A stretch of 64,000 bases of DNA, taken from contig CAWEAT010000003.1 of NCBI GenBank assembly GCA_963806935.1, forward strand, positions 105,569-169,568, read 5' to 3'. The notes under the pieces were generated by a model. It saw only the letters and a list, made by a program, of their open reading frames with translations, did not search any database and was not told the origin of the DNA. Source of the DNA: Roseiarcus sp963806935 (GTDB taxonomy: Bacteria; Pseudomonadota; Alphaproteobacteria; Rhizobiales; Beijerinckiaceae). Each line of letters opens with the position of its first letter. The first letter of the stretch is position 1. Below, one piece after another: positions 18,843 through 27,728 of this stretch. Position numbers and translations under genes: made by a program.

Positions 18843-19190
18843 GCCACCGGCCATAAGAGGCGCACGCACGGCCTCGGGTTTCCGGGGCATTGCGGCGCTC
18901 TCGAGGCGTGACGCGGCGGGGGCCGGGGCCGCGGGCGCGGCGAATTTGACTTCCGCCCTGAGCCAGCCTAGTAGCGCGGTCTTCGTCAGGTTTGGCCTCG
19001 TCGATCAGGCCGACTGTCCCTCCGAGGCCAGCGGTCACCGTCCGGCAGCGCGTCGCGCCCCCGGGCGCGATTGGTGTTGGTTTAGCGGATCGACGACGAA
19101 CGGCAAGCGGCGGAGCAAAGCGGATGACGACGGCGGTCACTATATTCCTCATCCGTCGCCGCTCGTCCGGCGTCTGAGCAGGAGCAAGCC
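18843..19190. other. intergenic region upstream of ffh
   Basis: No gene is supported. It must hold the ffh promoter; GAGCAGGAGC about 8 bases before the ffh ATG is the ribosome binding site. I looked for a 4.5S RNA next to ffh and did not find its conserved core. Confidence 0.4.
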
Positions 19191-20769
19191 ATGTTCGAGA
19201 GCCTGTCCGAAAAGCTCTCCGGCATACTGGATAAACTGACCGGCCGCGGCGCCCTCTCCGAGGAGGACGTCAACGCGGCGATGCGCGAGGTCAGGCGCGC
19301 GCTGCTCGAGGCCGACGTTGCGCTTGAGGTCGTGCGCTCGTTCGTCGACCGCACGCGCACGAAGGCCGTCGGCGCGGCGGTCGTGAAGTCGGTCAAGCCC
19401 GGCCAGATGGTGGTCAAGATCGTCCACGATTCGCTGGTCGAGACCCTCGGCGGCGAATCGCAGGCGATCGACCTCAATGCGCCGGCCCCGGTCGCGATCA
19501 TGCTGGTCGGGCTCCAGGGGGCGGGCAAGACGACGACCGCGGCCAAGATCGCCAAGCGCCTGACCGAACGCGACAAGCGTAAGGTCTTGATGGCGTCGCT
19601 CGACGTGAAGCGTCCCGCAGCGCAGGAGCAGCTCGCGGTGCTCGGCGAACAGGTCGGCGTCGACACGCTGCCGATCGTTTTCGGCGAGGATCCGGTCGCG
19701 ATCGCGAAGCGCGCCGAGCAAGCCGCGCGGCTGCAAGGCTACGACGTCGTGCTGCTCGACACCGCGGGGCGCACCCATATCGACGAGCCGCTGATGGCGG
19801 AGATGGCGCGAGATTCGCGACGCGGCGCGCCCGCACGAAATCCTGCTCGTCGCCGATGCGCTGACCGGGCAGGACGCCGTCAACCTCGCCAAGAACTTCA
19901 ACGAGCGGGTCGGCCTCACCGGCATCGTGCTCACCCGCATGGACGGCGACGGGCGCGGCGGCGCTGCGCTGTCGATGCGTTCGGTCACTGGCAAGCCGAT
20001 CAAGCTCCTGGGCGTCGGCGAGAAGATGGACGCGATCGAGGATTTCCATCCCGCCCGCCTCGCCGACCGCATCCTCGGCATGGGCGACATCGTTAGCCTG
20101 GTCGAGAAGGCGGCGCAGACCATCGACGCGGTGCAGGCGGCCAAGATGGCCGAGAAGATGCGCAAGGGCGTGTTCGACCTCAACGACCTCTCGGAGCAAC
20201 TGGCGCAGATCGAGAAGATGGGCGGGATGGGCGGCATCATGGGGATGCTGCCCGGCGTCGCCAAGATCAAGGACCAGCTCGCCTCCGCCAATCTCGACGA
20301 AAAGTTCGTCAAGCGCCAGCGGGCGATCATCTCGTCGATGACCCCCCTCGAGCGGCGCAATCCCGATCTCCTCAAGGCGTCGCGCAAGAAGCGTATCGCG
20401 TCCGGCTCGGGCGTCACGGTCGAATATGTCAACCGGCTTTTGAAGCAGCACCGCCAGATGGCCGACATGATGAAGATGATGGGCGGCGCTGGCGGCGGCA
20501 AGCGCGGCATGATGGGCAAGCTCGGTCAGATGATGGGCCTCGGCGGCGGCATGGCTATGCCATCGCCGGAAGAAATGGCGGCGCTGCAAAAGCAGATGGG
20601 CGGCGCGGGCGCCGGGCCTCCAGGCTTGCCCTCGGGGCCGCCCGGCATTCCCGCCGCCCCGCCGCCCGGGGCCTTCAACCTGCCGCCGCAGTTCCCGGGC
20701 CTCGGCGGCGGCGCCAAGCTTCCCGGCCTCGGCGGCGGCTTCAATCCGTTCGGAGGGAAGAAGAAGTGA
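19191..20769 (+). CDS. ffh: signal recognition particle protein, frame broken once
   Basis: SRP54 GTPase that targets nascent membrane proteins. N domain: MFESLSEKLSGILDKLTGRG. G domain: P-loop LQGAGKTTTAAKIAKRL, DVKRPAAQEQL, LLDTAGRTHIDEPLM, then VADALTGQDAVN and TRMDGDGRGGAALS. M domain is methionine-rich and ends in a Gly/Pro/Met-rich tail of about 80 residues. The frame breaks at 19806-19810 (one extra C after ATGGCG), between MAEM and EIRDAARPHE. Joined, it is about 525 residues. Ffh is essential, so an assembly indel is the best explanation. It leads into rpsP and rimM. Confidence 0.95.
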
Positions 20770-20772
20770 ATT

Positions 20773-20795
20773 CCCTCTCCATTAGCGGGAGAGGG
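20773..20795 (+). terminator. hairpin after ffh
   Basis: CCCTCTCC-ATTAGCG-GGAGAGGG, an 8-base-pair stem four bases after the ffh stop. There is no long T-run behind it, so it may attenuate rather than fully terminate before rpsP. Confidence 0.5.
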
Positions 20796-20801
20796 TCTCT
20801 C

Positions 20802-20856
20802 GTAGGGCGCGGTCGTTGACCGCGCCAGGGCGGCGGGGTCGACGACCCCGCCCTAC
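20802..20856. repeat. GTAGGGCG...CGCCCTAC inverted repeat
   Basis: Two hairpins (GCGCGGTCGTTGACCGCGC and GGCGGGGTCGACGACCCCGCC) framed by GTAGGGCG and CGCCCTAC. Same family as 8390-8441. It lies in the transcribed spacer between ffh and rpsP. Confidence 0.65.
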
Positions 20857-20885
20857 AGCGCCACAATCTGAAAGGAAGAACCTGA

Positions 20886-21248
20886 ATGTCCCTGAAAATC
20901 CGGCTGTCGCGCGGCGGCGCCAAGAAGCGCGCGTTCTATCGCATCGTGGTCGCCGACGCGCGCATGCCGCGCGACGGCCGCTTCGTCGAGAAGATCGGCA
21001 CGTTCGATCCCTTGAAAGCCAAGGACGACGCGGGCCGGCTGGTGCTCGACCAGGAGAAGGCCAAGGCCTGGCTCGCCAAGGGCGCCCAGCCGACCGATCG
21101 GGTTCTGCGCCTGCTCGACGGGCTCGGGCTCGCGAAGCGCGAAGCGCGCAACAACCCTGAAAAGGCCAAGCCGAAGAAGAAAGCCCAGGAGCGCGCCGCC
21201 GCGGCGGCAGCCGCGGCCGCCAAGGCCGCCGAAGCGCCCGCCGCCTGA
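20886..21248 (+). CDS. rpsP: 30S ribosomal protein S16
   Basis: Small-subunit protein bS16, 120 residues. The N-terminus MSLKIRLSRGGAKKRAFYRI continues into VVADARMPRDGRFVEKIGTFDP, the family signature. The C-terminus is a Lys/Ala-rich extension (KAKPKKKAQERAAAAAAAAA), common in alphaproteobacteria. AGGAAG lies eight bases before ATG. It precedes rimM by five bases, the normal rpsP-rimM-trmD arrangement, here interrupted downstream of rimM. Confidence 0.96.
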   Translation: MSLKIRLSRGGAKKRAFYRIVVADARMPRDGRFVEKIGTFDPLKAKDDAGRLVLDQEKAKAWLAKGAQPTDRVLRLLDGLGLAKREARNNPEKAKPKKKAQERAAAAAAAAAKAAEAPAA

Positions 21249-21253
21249 GCTTG

Positions 21254-21808
21254 ATGCGGATGAGCCGGCCGGCGACAGCGCCCGACCGTTTCATCCTGAT
21301 GGGCGTGTTCGGCGCGCCGCAGGGCGTGCGCGGAGAGGTTCGGGTCAAGTCGCTCACCGGCGACCCGAAGGCCATCGGCGCCTACGGGCCGTTGACCGAC
21401 GGAAAAAGGGCGCGCGTCTTCGCCTTCGAGTCGCTGCGCCTCATCAAGGACGACATGCTTGCCGCGCGAGTGAAGGGCGTTTCGACCCGCGAGGCGGCCG
21501 CGGCGCTGACCGGCGTCGAGATCTTCGCCCGGCGCGACCAATTGCCGCCGCCGAGCGCAGAGGAATTCTACTACGATGATCTCATCGGCCTCGACGCGGT
21601 CGACCCGGCCGGCGCGCCGCTCGGCCGCGTCGTGTCGCTGATGAACTACGGCGGCGGCGACATTCTTGAGATAGCGCCGGCGCGCGGCGGCGAGACGCTG
21701 CTGCTGCCATTCACCCGCCGGGTCGCCCCGACGATCGACTTCGCCGTCGGGCGGATCGTGATTGAGCCGCCAGGCGAGGTCGAAGACGAAGCCAATCCCT
21801 CGTCCTGA
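21254..21808 (+). CDS. rimM: ribosome maturation factor RimM
   Basis: Assembly factor for the 30S head that binds S19. 184 residues: the N-terminal RimM domain includes LMGVFGAPQGVRGEVRVKSL, and the C-terminal PRC-barrel includes EEFYYDDLIGLDAV and GGGDILEIAPARGGETLLLP followed by FTRRVAPTID. The start is set at ATG 21254, five bases after the rpsP stop. Normally trmD follows; here petA and a toxin-antitoxin pair come first. Confidence 0.94.
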   Translation: MRMSRPATAPDRFILMGVFGAPQGVRGEVRVKSLTGDPKAIGAYGPLTDGKRARVFAFESLRLIKDDMLAARVKGVSTREAAAALTGVEIFARRDQLPPPSAEEFYYDDLIGLDAVDPAGAPLGRVVSLMNYGGGDILEIAPARGGETLLLPFTRRVAPTIDFAVGRIVIEPPGEVEDEANPSS

Positions 21809-21880
21809 GGGGCGCCGAAGGCGCGTCTCGAAGGACGACGTGCGCGCTGGTGCGCCCTTCGAGGCCGCCGCAGGGCGAGC
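21806..21880. repeat. imperfect palindromic repeat after rimM
   Basis: TCTCGAAGGACGACG pairs imperfectly with CCTTCGAGG 40 bases on, with a small GCGCGC...GCGC core. It resembles other dispersed intergenic repeats and may end the rpsP-rimM message. Confidence 0.45.
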
Positions 21881-22031
21881 CCGGCTTTCGCTGCTCGGTT
21901 GGGCGCCGCCGAGATTGCGAGCGGGCTGTTGCTAAGGCTGCGGGGGGCGGGTAGAGAACGTCTTGCGTCGGCGCCCGTTCGGCGTTGATGTTTTCAGGAT
22001 TCCCGGCCGTTCGTTCGAGGAGACCCGCTTA

Positions 22032-22688
22032 ATGACGATGAGTTCCGAGACGGCCGCGGAAGGCCATGGGGGCGGCTCGGTTACGAAGCGCGATTTCCTT
22101 TTTCTGATGACCGGTTCGCTGGCGGCGGTGGGAGCCGTGGCGACCGCTTGGCCGTTCATCGACCAGATGAACCCGGACGCCGCCACGATCGCCGCGGCCG
22201 GCCCGGTCGATATCGATATCCAGCAGCTTCAACCCGGCCAGCGGATCGTGGCGCTGTGGGCGGCGCGGCCGGTGTTCGTCGTCAAGCGTGACCAGTCCGC
22301 CCTCGACGAGCTCAAGAACCAGAAGCTGCTCGACGGCCTGCGCGACCCCGGCTCACAGGAGCCGCAGCAGCCGGCCTACGCCGCCAACTGGAGCCGTTCG
22401 ATAAAGCCCGAGATTCTGGTGATCGTCGGCGTCTGCACTCACCTCGGCTGCATTCCGCTGTTCGACCCGCAGCCGAACGCGACCGACCCGGCGCCCGACT
22501 GGCCGGGCGGCTTCTTCTGCCCATGCCACGGCTCGAAATACGATCTCGCCGGGCGGGTGTTCCAGGGCGTTCCCGCGCCCTATAACCTCCCCGTTCCGCC
22601 GTATCATTTTCCCGACGACAAGACGGTCAGGGTCGGTCAGAACCCGCCGGGCCAGACTTTCGATTTCAACTCGATCCTGCAGGTCTAG
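22032..22688 (+). CDS. petA: ubiquinol-cytochrome c reductase Rieske iron-sulfur subunit
   Basis: Rieske [2Fe-2S] subunit of complex III (bc1), exported by the Tat route and anchored by one N-terminal helix. TKRDFLFLMTGSLAAVGAVA at about residues 18-37 is the signal-anchor, with a Lys-Arg in place of the twin Arg. The cluster ligands are CTHLGC and CPCHGSKYD; PVPPYHF follows. About 218 residues, normal. Unlike most alphaproteobacteria, petB and petC do not follow; the next genes are a toxin-antitoxin pair and trmD, so cytochrome b and c1 must be encoded elsewhere. Confidence 0.95.
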   Translation: MTMSSETAAEGHGGGSVTKRDFLFLMTGSLAAVGAVATAWPFIDQMNPDAATIAAAGPVDIDIQQLQPGQRIVALWAARPVFVVKRDQSALDELKNQKLLDGLRDPGSQEPQQPAYAANWSRSIKPEILVIVGVCTHLGCIPLFDPQPNATDPAPDWPGGFFCPCHGSKYDLAGRVFQGVPAPYNLPVPPYHFPDDKTVRVGQNPPGQTFDFNSILQV

Positions 22689-22713
22689 GCGCGAGCGCGC
22701 AAGGATATCCGTC

Positions 22714-22962
22714 TTGGCGACGACAACGGTGACCGTTGAGTTGAGTGACACCGACAGCGCGCGACTTGGGTCGCTTGCGAAAGCGACCGGGCGAAGCGAG
22801 TCGTCGCTGGCCGCCGAGGCAGTCGCGGAATTCCTCGCCGTCCAGGATTGGCAGGTTGCCGCGGTCAACGCGGGTATCGAGTCGCTCGACCGCGGGGAGG
22901 TTGTCGCGCACTCCGCAGTCCGCGAGTGGATAGAATTCTTGGGGCGCGGACGAGGAGCTTGA
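22714..22962 (+). CDS. ribbon-helix-helix antitoxin, ParD/CopG type
   Basis: Eighty-two residues from a TTG start. The beta strand TTTVTVELSDTDSARL followed by two helices (LAKATGRSESSLAAEAVAEFL) is the RHH_1 DNA-binding fold; the C-terminal half would bind the toxin. It is followed 21 bases later by a RelE/ParE-type toxin gene, the standard antitoxin-first order, so it should repress its own promoter. Placed between petA and trmD. Confidence 0.83.
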   Translation: MATTTVTVELSDTDSARLGSLAKATGRSESSLAAEAVAEFLAVQDWQVAAVNAGIESLDRGEVVAHSAVREWIEFLGRGRGA

Positions 22963-22983
22963 TCCGCCGAAGCCGCCGCGAGC

Positions 22984-23271
22984 GTGAGAGTCCGCTGGTC
23001 TGCGGAATCGATCGATGACCTTGCGGCGCTTCGCGCGTTCATCGCCTCGGAGAGTCCGGCGTCCGCAGTAAGGATCGCTCGCCGGATCAGTGAAATCGTC
23101 GAAACTACCCTCTCCGACAATCCCGAAATCGGACGGCAAGGACGTGTGCCCGGCACACGCGAACTGGTCATTGCCAGAACGCCCTTTCTTGTGGCGTATC
23201 GAGTCCGCGCCGATGCTATTGAAGTTGTGCGCATTCTGCATGGCGCCCAGCGCTGGCCGGATCGGCTATAG
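22984..23271 (+). CDS. ParE/RelE-type toxin
   Basis: Ninety-five residues from a GTG start. VRWSAESIDDLAALRAFIAS and the C-terminal RTPFLVAYRVRADAIEVVRI-LHGAQRWP follow the ParE/RelE plan (W-x-x-x-A-x-x-D-L near the start, P-Y-x-V-x-Y-R-V and V-x-I-L-x-V-x-H-x-x-R-x-W-P at the end). ParE toxins act on gyrase and RelE toxins on ribosome-bound mRNA; the ending H-G-A-Q-R-W-P fits ParE better. It ends 16 bases before trmD, so an essential gene may share its message. Confidence 0.84.
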   Translation: MRVRWSAESIDDLAALRAFIASESPASAVRIARRISEIVETTLSDNPEIGRQGRVPGTRELVIARTPFLVAYRVRADAIEVVRILHGAQRWPDRL

Positions 23272-23287
23272 GCCATCCCAAATCGAA

Positions 23288-23968
23288 ATGTTCACAGCCA
23301 CCGTCCTCACCCTCTTTCCCGCGATGTTCCCCGGGCCGCTCGGTCAGTCGCTGGCGGGCGAGGGGCTCGCGCGGGGCTTGTGGTCGATCGAGGCGCGCGA
23401 CATCCGCGAGCACGGGATCGGCCGCCATCGCGCGGTCGACGATACGCCGGCCGGCGGGGGACCCGGCATGGTGATGCGCGCCGACGTGCTGGCGGCGAGC
23501 CTCGACGCGGCAGCCCTGCCCGGCGACCCAAGGCCGCGCCTCATCATGAGCCCGCGCGGCGCGCCGTTCACGCAAGCGCGCGCTCGGACATGGGCGGCCG
23601 GGCCGGGGCTCGTCATTCTTTGCCCGCGCTTCGAGGGCGTGGACGAGCGGCTGATCGAGGCGCGCGGGCTCATCGAGGTCTCGATCGGTGACTATGTCCT
23701 CTCGGGCGGGGAGATCGCCGCGCTCGCCGTGATCGACGCCTGCGTGCGGCTCATACCCGGCGTGATGGGCAAGGGAGAATCGGGCGAGGAGGAGAGCTTC
23801 GAGAACGGCCTGCTCGAATATCCTCACTACACGCGTCCGCGCGAATGGGAGGGCCGCGCAATTCCCGACGTGCTGCTCAAAGGCGACCACGCGAAGATCG
23901 CCGAGTGGCGGCGGCTGGAAGCGGAGCGGATTACCCGGGAGAGACGGCCTGACTTGACGGAACTTTAG
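23288..23968 (+). CDS. trmD: tRNA (guanine-N1)-methyltransferase
   Basis: Methylates G37 of tRNAs with a G at position 36 and prevents +1 frameshifting. 226 residues with the SPOUT trefoil-knot fold: MFTATVLTLFPAMFPGPLGQ at the start, RHRAVDDTPAGGGPGMVMRA, then LCPRFEGVDERLIEA and SIGDYVLSGGEIAALAVIDA (knot and SAM site), and NGLLEYPHYTRPREWEG. The ATG at 23288 is chosen by the family N-terminus. rplS, the usual next gene, is absent; the downstream gene is the ATPase-cyclase fusion. Confidence 0.95.
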   Translation: MFTATVLTLFPAMFPGPLGQSLAGEGLARGLWSIEARDIREHGIGRHRAVDDTPAGGGPGMVMRADVLAASLDAAALPGDPRPRLIMSPRGAPFTQARARTWAAGPGLVILCPRFEGVDERLIEARGLIEVSIGDYVLSGGEIAALAVIDACVRLIPGVMGKGESGEEESFENGLLEYPHYTRPREWEGRAIPDVLLKGDHAKIAEWRRLEAERITRERRPDLTEL

Positions 23969-24069
23969 TCCGGGCCAATTGCTTCAGGATCATATTCCGC
24001 GTCGCGCGTCCGCCTCGCGTCACGAGCAATGGGCCGATAGTCGGCAATCTCAATTGAGTGGAGTGCGGG

Positions 24070-26188
24070 ATGCCCGCGTGGGTAGAAGACGCTCAACAGC
24101 TCACCGAACTGAGAGATTTGAGCAATTCGCAGAGCTCGGTATTACTTCGTACGTCCGAGGTTGAAGAATTCCTGTCGAATGTGAGTCTGTCCTCCCATGC
24201 TCTGGTTGCTCCCAAGGGCTTCGGCAAGACGTTTGTGCTGAAATTGAAACGGGTCTCGTTGCAGGAAGAGGACTACCGATGTTTTCCTTTTTCGCCGATC
24301 GTCGATCGGCCGAGCAACAAACCGCCAATTCTTCCCGAATGAAATCATCAATGTCCTGGAGAATAGCGACAATTGGGAGACGTTGTGGAATATTGCGTTT
24401 TCGATATGCCTGATCAAAGGCTTTCAGGATGATGATGACGTTCGTCAACAGCTCGATGAATTGCTGGAGACGAATGATTTACCGCCGACCTTGCTCACCA
24501 TCCTGACCCATCCGCATATCACCAGGCCGTTTGACATCCTGCACGATTGCCTGGCGGCGCAGCGCAACGAGATATTCTCGATCATGCGGGCGGCGCAACA
24601 GGTCACGCGCATCTTCGCGACAATCCATAAGCAAGCGGGGATATTCGTCGACAACATCGACGAGTACCTGATCCATTACATAAATTTTTCTTATCTGCGT
24701 CGGAGCGAGGTGCACGAACGATTTGTCCGGATTTGGCACGCGGGTCAAATTGGCGCGTGGCTGGCGTTACGGCGTCTGCATGGAATCAATCCGCATGTCC
24801 GAATATTTGTCTCAATCCGAAAAGAAGCATACCAGCACGCGGCGCAGAACGAACCTCAATTCTCCAACCTGAGGTCATTCAGGCGAGAATTGCGTTACAG
24901 AATGGAAGACATAAAACAAATCATCGAGAACAATATAGCAATTGTTCCAAAAGCCGATTTGGTCGATCGGACAAACGAAGATCCGATGCTGCGATTTCTG
25001 GGGCCGAAAAACGAATTCATCTCCAACGCCGGGACCGTGAGACAAGAGCGGGCGATGGACTATTGGATTCGGCATTGCTCGTTGAGGCCGAGAGACGCAA
25101 TCGTCATCGGCAAGGAAATCAGCCTTATTGGCGTCAAGAGGCGGAATCGGCAGGAAATCCGTAACGCGATCAACTCCGCCGCGGCGGAGCGAGTGGAAAC
25201 CCTGTTCAACGAGGTTTCCCCGTTTTTCAGCGCGCTCTACCCCGAGATATTCCCGCAAGTGATAAAATCGAACGTATTGACGCGTGACCAGATCGTTGAG
25301 GCGTCAGGGGCCTACACCGACATTGCCGCAAGGCAGTACGGGATTGAGAGCGAGGCTGCGCAGCATCCTTTCTGCGCCCTCTATGCCTTGGGGCTGGTCG
25401 GAATCGTCCAACAGAGCCGGGACGATCCAGCCCGACTGATCCAGAAATTCGCGCCCGTAGGCGAAATTGCCTTTGGCCAGATCCATGTCCTGCCGCAGGC
25501 TGAGACCTATCTGATCCATCCCTCGTTGAGCGACTTCATCACCCGGCGAAACGTCGCGTTCCTGAAGGAACTGAACCGGCACAATGTGATCGGCGACGAG
25601 CTCGAGTGGAGGCCCGAGGAAAGCATCCGGTTCGTCGCCGTCGGCGACATTCGAGGCTATCGCGAAAACGTCGTGCAAAACTCCGGCAAGGCGCAGACCT
25701 TCGACAGATATTGGCGCGATTTGTTTCGCCAGTTTACCCATGATTTGGACTACGCGAATACGACCGCGGGCGACTCTCTGGTCCTGGCCGATCGCAGTCC
25801 GGGACGGCTGCTGCGCGCCGCGATAGGCCTCGGCGCCCAATTGGGCGTCTCCGGGTACAACTTGCAGATCAGGATCGGCGCCCATAGCGGCTTCTGGAAG
25901 CTCAATCCCGCCCTGGAAGGCGCCCTGCATCCGGAAATTTCCGACATTGTCGTCGTCGCCGCCCGCATCGAACCTCTGGCGAAAGCCGGAGATATCCTGC
26001 TGTCCCAGCAATTCGTCGACGACGCGCGGCGATATGGATACGACTTCGAGGGCGATCTCCCGGTGCTTATCGACCAGGACTATGTCGGGCCGGAGCGATA
26101 TCAAGCCGGAGACGGCGTCCTGATTTCGAAAGACCGAGAGGCCGAGCAGCGGATCCAGATTTATCTGATCAGAAGACAACAGGTCTGA
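24070..26188 (+). CDS. P-loop ATPase fused to a class III nucleotide cyclase-like domain; frame broken once
   Basis: Two frames join at 24319-24321 (one extra A) into about 705 residues. The N-terminal part is a P-loop ATPase: Walker A LVAPKGFGKTFVLKLK (about residues 45-60), Walker B AGIFVDNIDEYL (about 189-200), and VRIFVSIRKEAY (about 243-254), which looks like a sensor strand. A helical middle (about 300-500) contains LRPRDAIVIGKEISLIG. The C-terminal part (about 518-670) resembles class III cyclases: VAVGDIRGYRE and AGDSLVLAD carry both metal aspartates (near 526 and 568), IRIGAHSGFW follows, and DIVVVAARIEPLAKAGDILL keeps Arg. The transition-state Asn is Val and the purine-selecting Lys is Thr, so activity is uncertain. 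The gene is AT-richer than its neighbours and stands alone. Confidence 0.75.
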
Positions 26189-26259
26189 AACCGGGCCGAC
26201 GCTTTGCCGCGAGGCGGGTTTCCCGCCATCGAGCGCCGGGACCCCGGTGGCGAAATATC

Positions 26260-26613
26260 CTAAGCCGACTCAAGCCGCGACCGGACCGTGCGCATTCGGC
26301 GGGCGAGTTCTTCCTCGGCCACGAGCCCGCGGCTGAGCATGGTGTGGACCAACGCGAGCAGCTCACGCTCGGGCGCAGGAACTTCGCTATAGAGGGAATT
26401 TGCAAGCTCGTCCTCGGCTTGGCGCCGATCGAGTGCAGGAAGAGCGCCGCCGACCGCGAGACACTCGCACAAGCCGGCCAGGCTGGTTTTCCACGGCGGA
26501 TTGGGATTGGTGACGCCGTAACGCGGCGCAAGGACATCCCACTCCTTGCCTTGGCGCCGTATGCCCTCGAGGAGTGTGACGCGGCTAACCTCAACGTCGC
26601 TTGTCGGCTTCAT
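26260..26613 (-). CDS. nitrile hydratase/thiocyanate hydrolase accessory protein
   Basis: A 117-residue protein resembling the small activators encoded with cobalt nitrile hydratases. SRVTLLEGIRRQGKEWDVLA-PRYGVTNPNPPWKTSLAGLC (two blocks) follows the beta-subunit-like N-terminal pattern of this group, in which the PxW segment is conserved. Such activators form a complex with the alpha-type subunit and insert the cobalt ion. Its ATG overlaps the end of the large metal subunit gene by four bases, so it is translationally coupled as the last gene of the operon. Confidence 0.8.
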   Translation of the reverse strand: MKPTSDVEVSRVTLLEGIRRQGKEWDVLAPRYGVTNPNPPWKTSLAGLCECLAVGGALPALDRRQAEDELANSLYSEVPAPERELLALVHTMLSRGLVAEEELARRMRTVRSRLESA

Positions 26614-27362
26614 TCCGCGGCCCCTTGGTGCTGCGAGCTTTGGACAGGGCGGCGGGCTTTGTGGATCGGGTGAACGTCCGCCGTCCTGCCGGGCCGAGGG
26701 AGGGCGACCCCAATCATGCAGTCCCGCGTCACGATCGCCGCGAGTTGCTCCTCGGTCCAGTTCTCGGTGCCTTCAGGCCTGACCGGAAGGACCATGAAGC
26801 GGCACTTCTGGTTTGAGTCCTCGACCCTTATCTCCACCTCGGGCGGAAGGATCAGTCCAAATTCAGCCAGCACTTCCCGCGGCCATCGGACCAGCCTGCG
26901 GCGGTAGTTGGTGGTGCGGTACCATTCGGGCGACATGCCGAGTATCGGGCGCGGATAGCACGAGCAGAGCGTGCAAACGATCACGTGGTGCAGGGTTGGC
27001 GTATCTTCGAGCACGATGAAATTCGTGTAGTCGCTCGGAGTGCCAAAACCGGTCGGTTCCGCCCAGTCGAGGCCGAGCCCCTCCTTGCAGGCCTTGACGC
27101 CGTCCTTAAGGGCTAGCGCCTTGAAAGCCGGGTCTGTCCAAGCCTTCGCCACCAATCGCGAGCCGTTGATGGGTCCGATGGACTCGGCCCATTCCGTGAA
27201 CCTCCGGTGATCCTCGGCAGTGAACAGGCCGTGCTCGATCGCCAACTCACGCACGGCAATCTCCAGAATCTCATAGTCGGTGATTTCTTCCACCATCGGC
27301 GCCGCTGGATGTACATGGCCGTGGCCATGGTCATCGCCGTCGTGCGTGTGTCCTGTGCTCAT
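26610..27362 (-). CDS. scnC: thiocyanate hydrolase gamma / cobalt nitrile hydratase alpha-type subunit
   Basis: Catalytic metal subunit, 250 residues. The metal claw VCTLCSCYPRPILG has the T (not S) after the first Cys that marks cobalt-type enzymes; in this family two of the cysteines are oxidised to sulfinic and sulfenic acid. YRRRLVRWPREVLAEFGL carries the conserved Arg residues. The N-terminus (MSTGHTHDGDDHGHGHVHPA) is His-rich, unusual and possibly metal-loading. The beta partner is split into two separate genes upstream, as in thiocyanate hydrolase (ScnB-ScnA-ScnC), which turns SCN- into carbonyl sulfide and ammonia. A three-subunit nitrile hydratase of the toyocamycin type cannot be excluded. 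Confidence 0.85.
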   Translation of the reverse strand: MSTGHTHDGDDHGHGHVHPAAPMVEEITDYEILEIAVRELAIEHGLFTAEDHRRFTEWAESIGPINGSRLVAKAWTDPAFKALALKDGVKACKEGLGLDWAEPTGFGTPSDYTNFIVLEDTPTLHHVIVCTLCSCYPRPILGMSPEWYRTTNYRRRLVRWPREVLAEFGLILPPEVEIRVEDSNQKCRFMVLPVRPEGTENWTEEQLAAIVTRDCMIGVALPRPGRTADVHPIHKARRPVQSSQHQGAAE

Positions 27363-27416
27363 TTGGCGTCTCCCCCTGTCTTCTGTCTTTTCTGTTTCGT
27401 TCGATGCTTCCCGGGT

Positions 27417-27728
27417 TCAAGCGGGCTCAAGCCAGTGTTCGGGCGACTCGGTCTGCAAGGTGTCGTTGTCGAACGGATATTCTTCCCAGAGATCCTTCTG
27501 ACGGAATCGGACGATGTAATATTGTTCGACCTTGCCGTCGTAATTGAAGGCGTCCTCCTCCGGAATGAGGTCTTTGTACGTACAGGCGGCGATCGTGCCG
27601 ATCACGCCGCGCACGTAGCTCTGAGTGCGCGTGTAGAACATGTTCGGCATCTTTCTCACCCGCACGCGGTCGCCGACCTTGAAACGGGTGGGCGCGTCGG
27701 ACGCCTTCGGACTTTCATTTGCTCCCAT
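27417..27728 (-). CDS. scnA: thiocyanate hydrolase alpha-type subunit (C-terminal half of a nitrile hydratase beta subunit)
   Basis: A 103-residue SH3-like barrel protein. RFKVGDRVRVRKMPNMFYTR and VRGVIGTIAACTYKDLIPEE, then YIVRFRQKDLWEE, are the C-terminal barrel of nitrile hydratase beta subunits (usual pattern F-x-x-G-x-x-V-R-v ... H-T-R-x-P-x-Y-x-R-G). As a separate gene it matches ScnA of thiocyanate hydrolase, which is a little longer. It overlaps scnB by 14 bases and precedes scnC by 54 bases. Confidence 0.8.
   Translation of the reverse strand: MGANESPKASDAPTRFKVGDRVRVRKMPNMFYTRTQSYVRGVIGTIAACTYKDLIPEEDAFNYDGKVEQYYIVRFRQKDLWEEYPFDNDTLQTESPEHWLEPA

Noticed and set aside
18843..19190. 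Possible 4.5S RNA gene next to ffh
   Set aside because: The conserved SRP RNA core (GGAAGCAGCC-type loops) is not seen in this stretch.
19149..20519. A 456-residue open frame on the minus strand opposite ffh
   Set aside because: Shadow of ffh, with Ser/Arg-rich sequence.
22714..23271. HicAB-type or other antitoxin-toxin class
   Set aside because: The first gene is a ribbon-helix-helix protein and the second ends like ParE/RelE; HicA features are absent.
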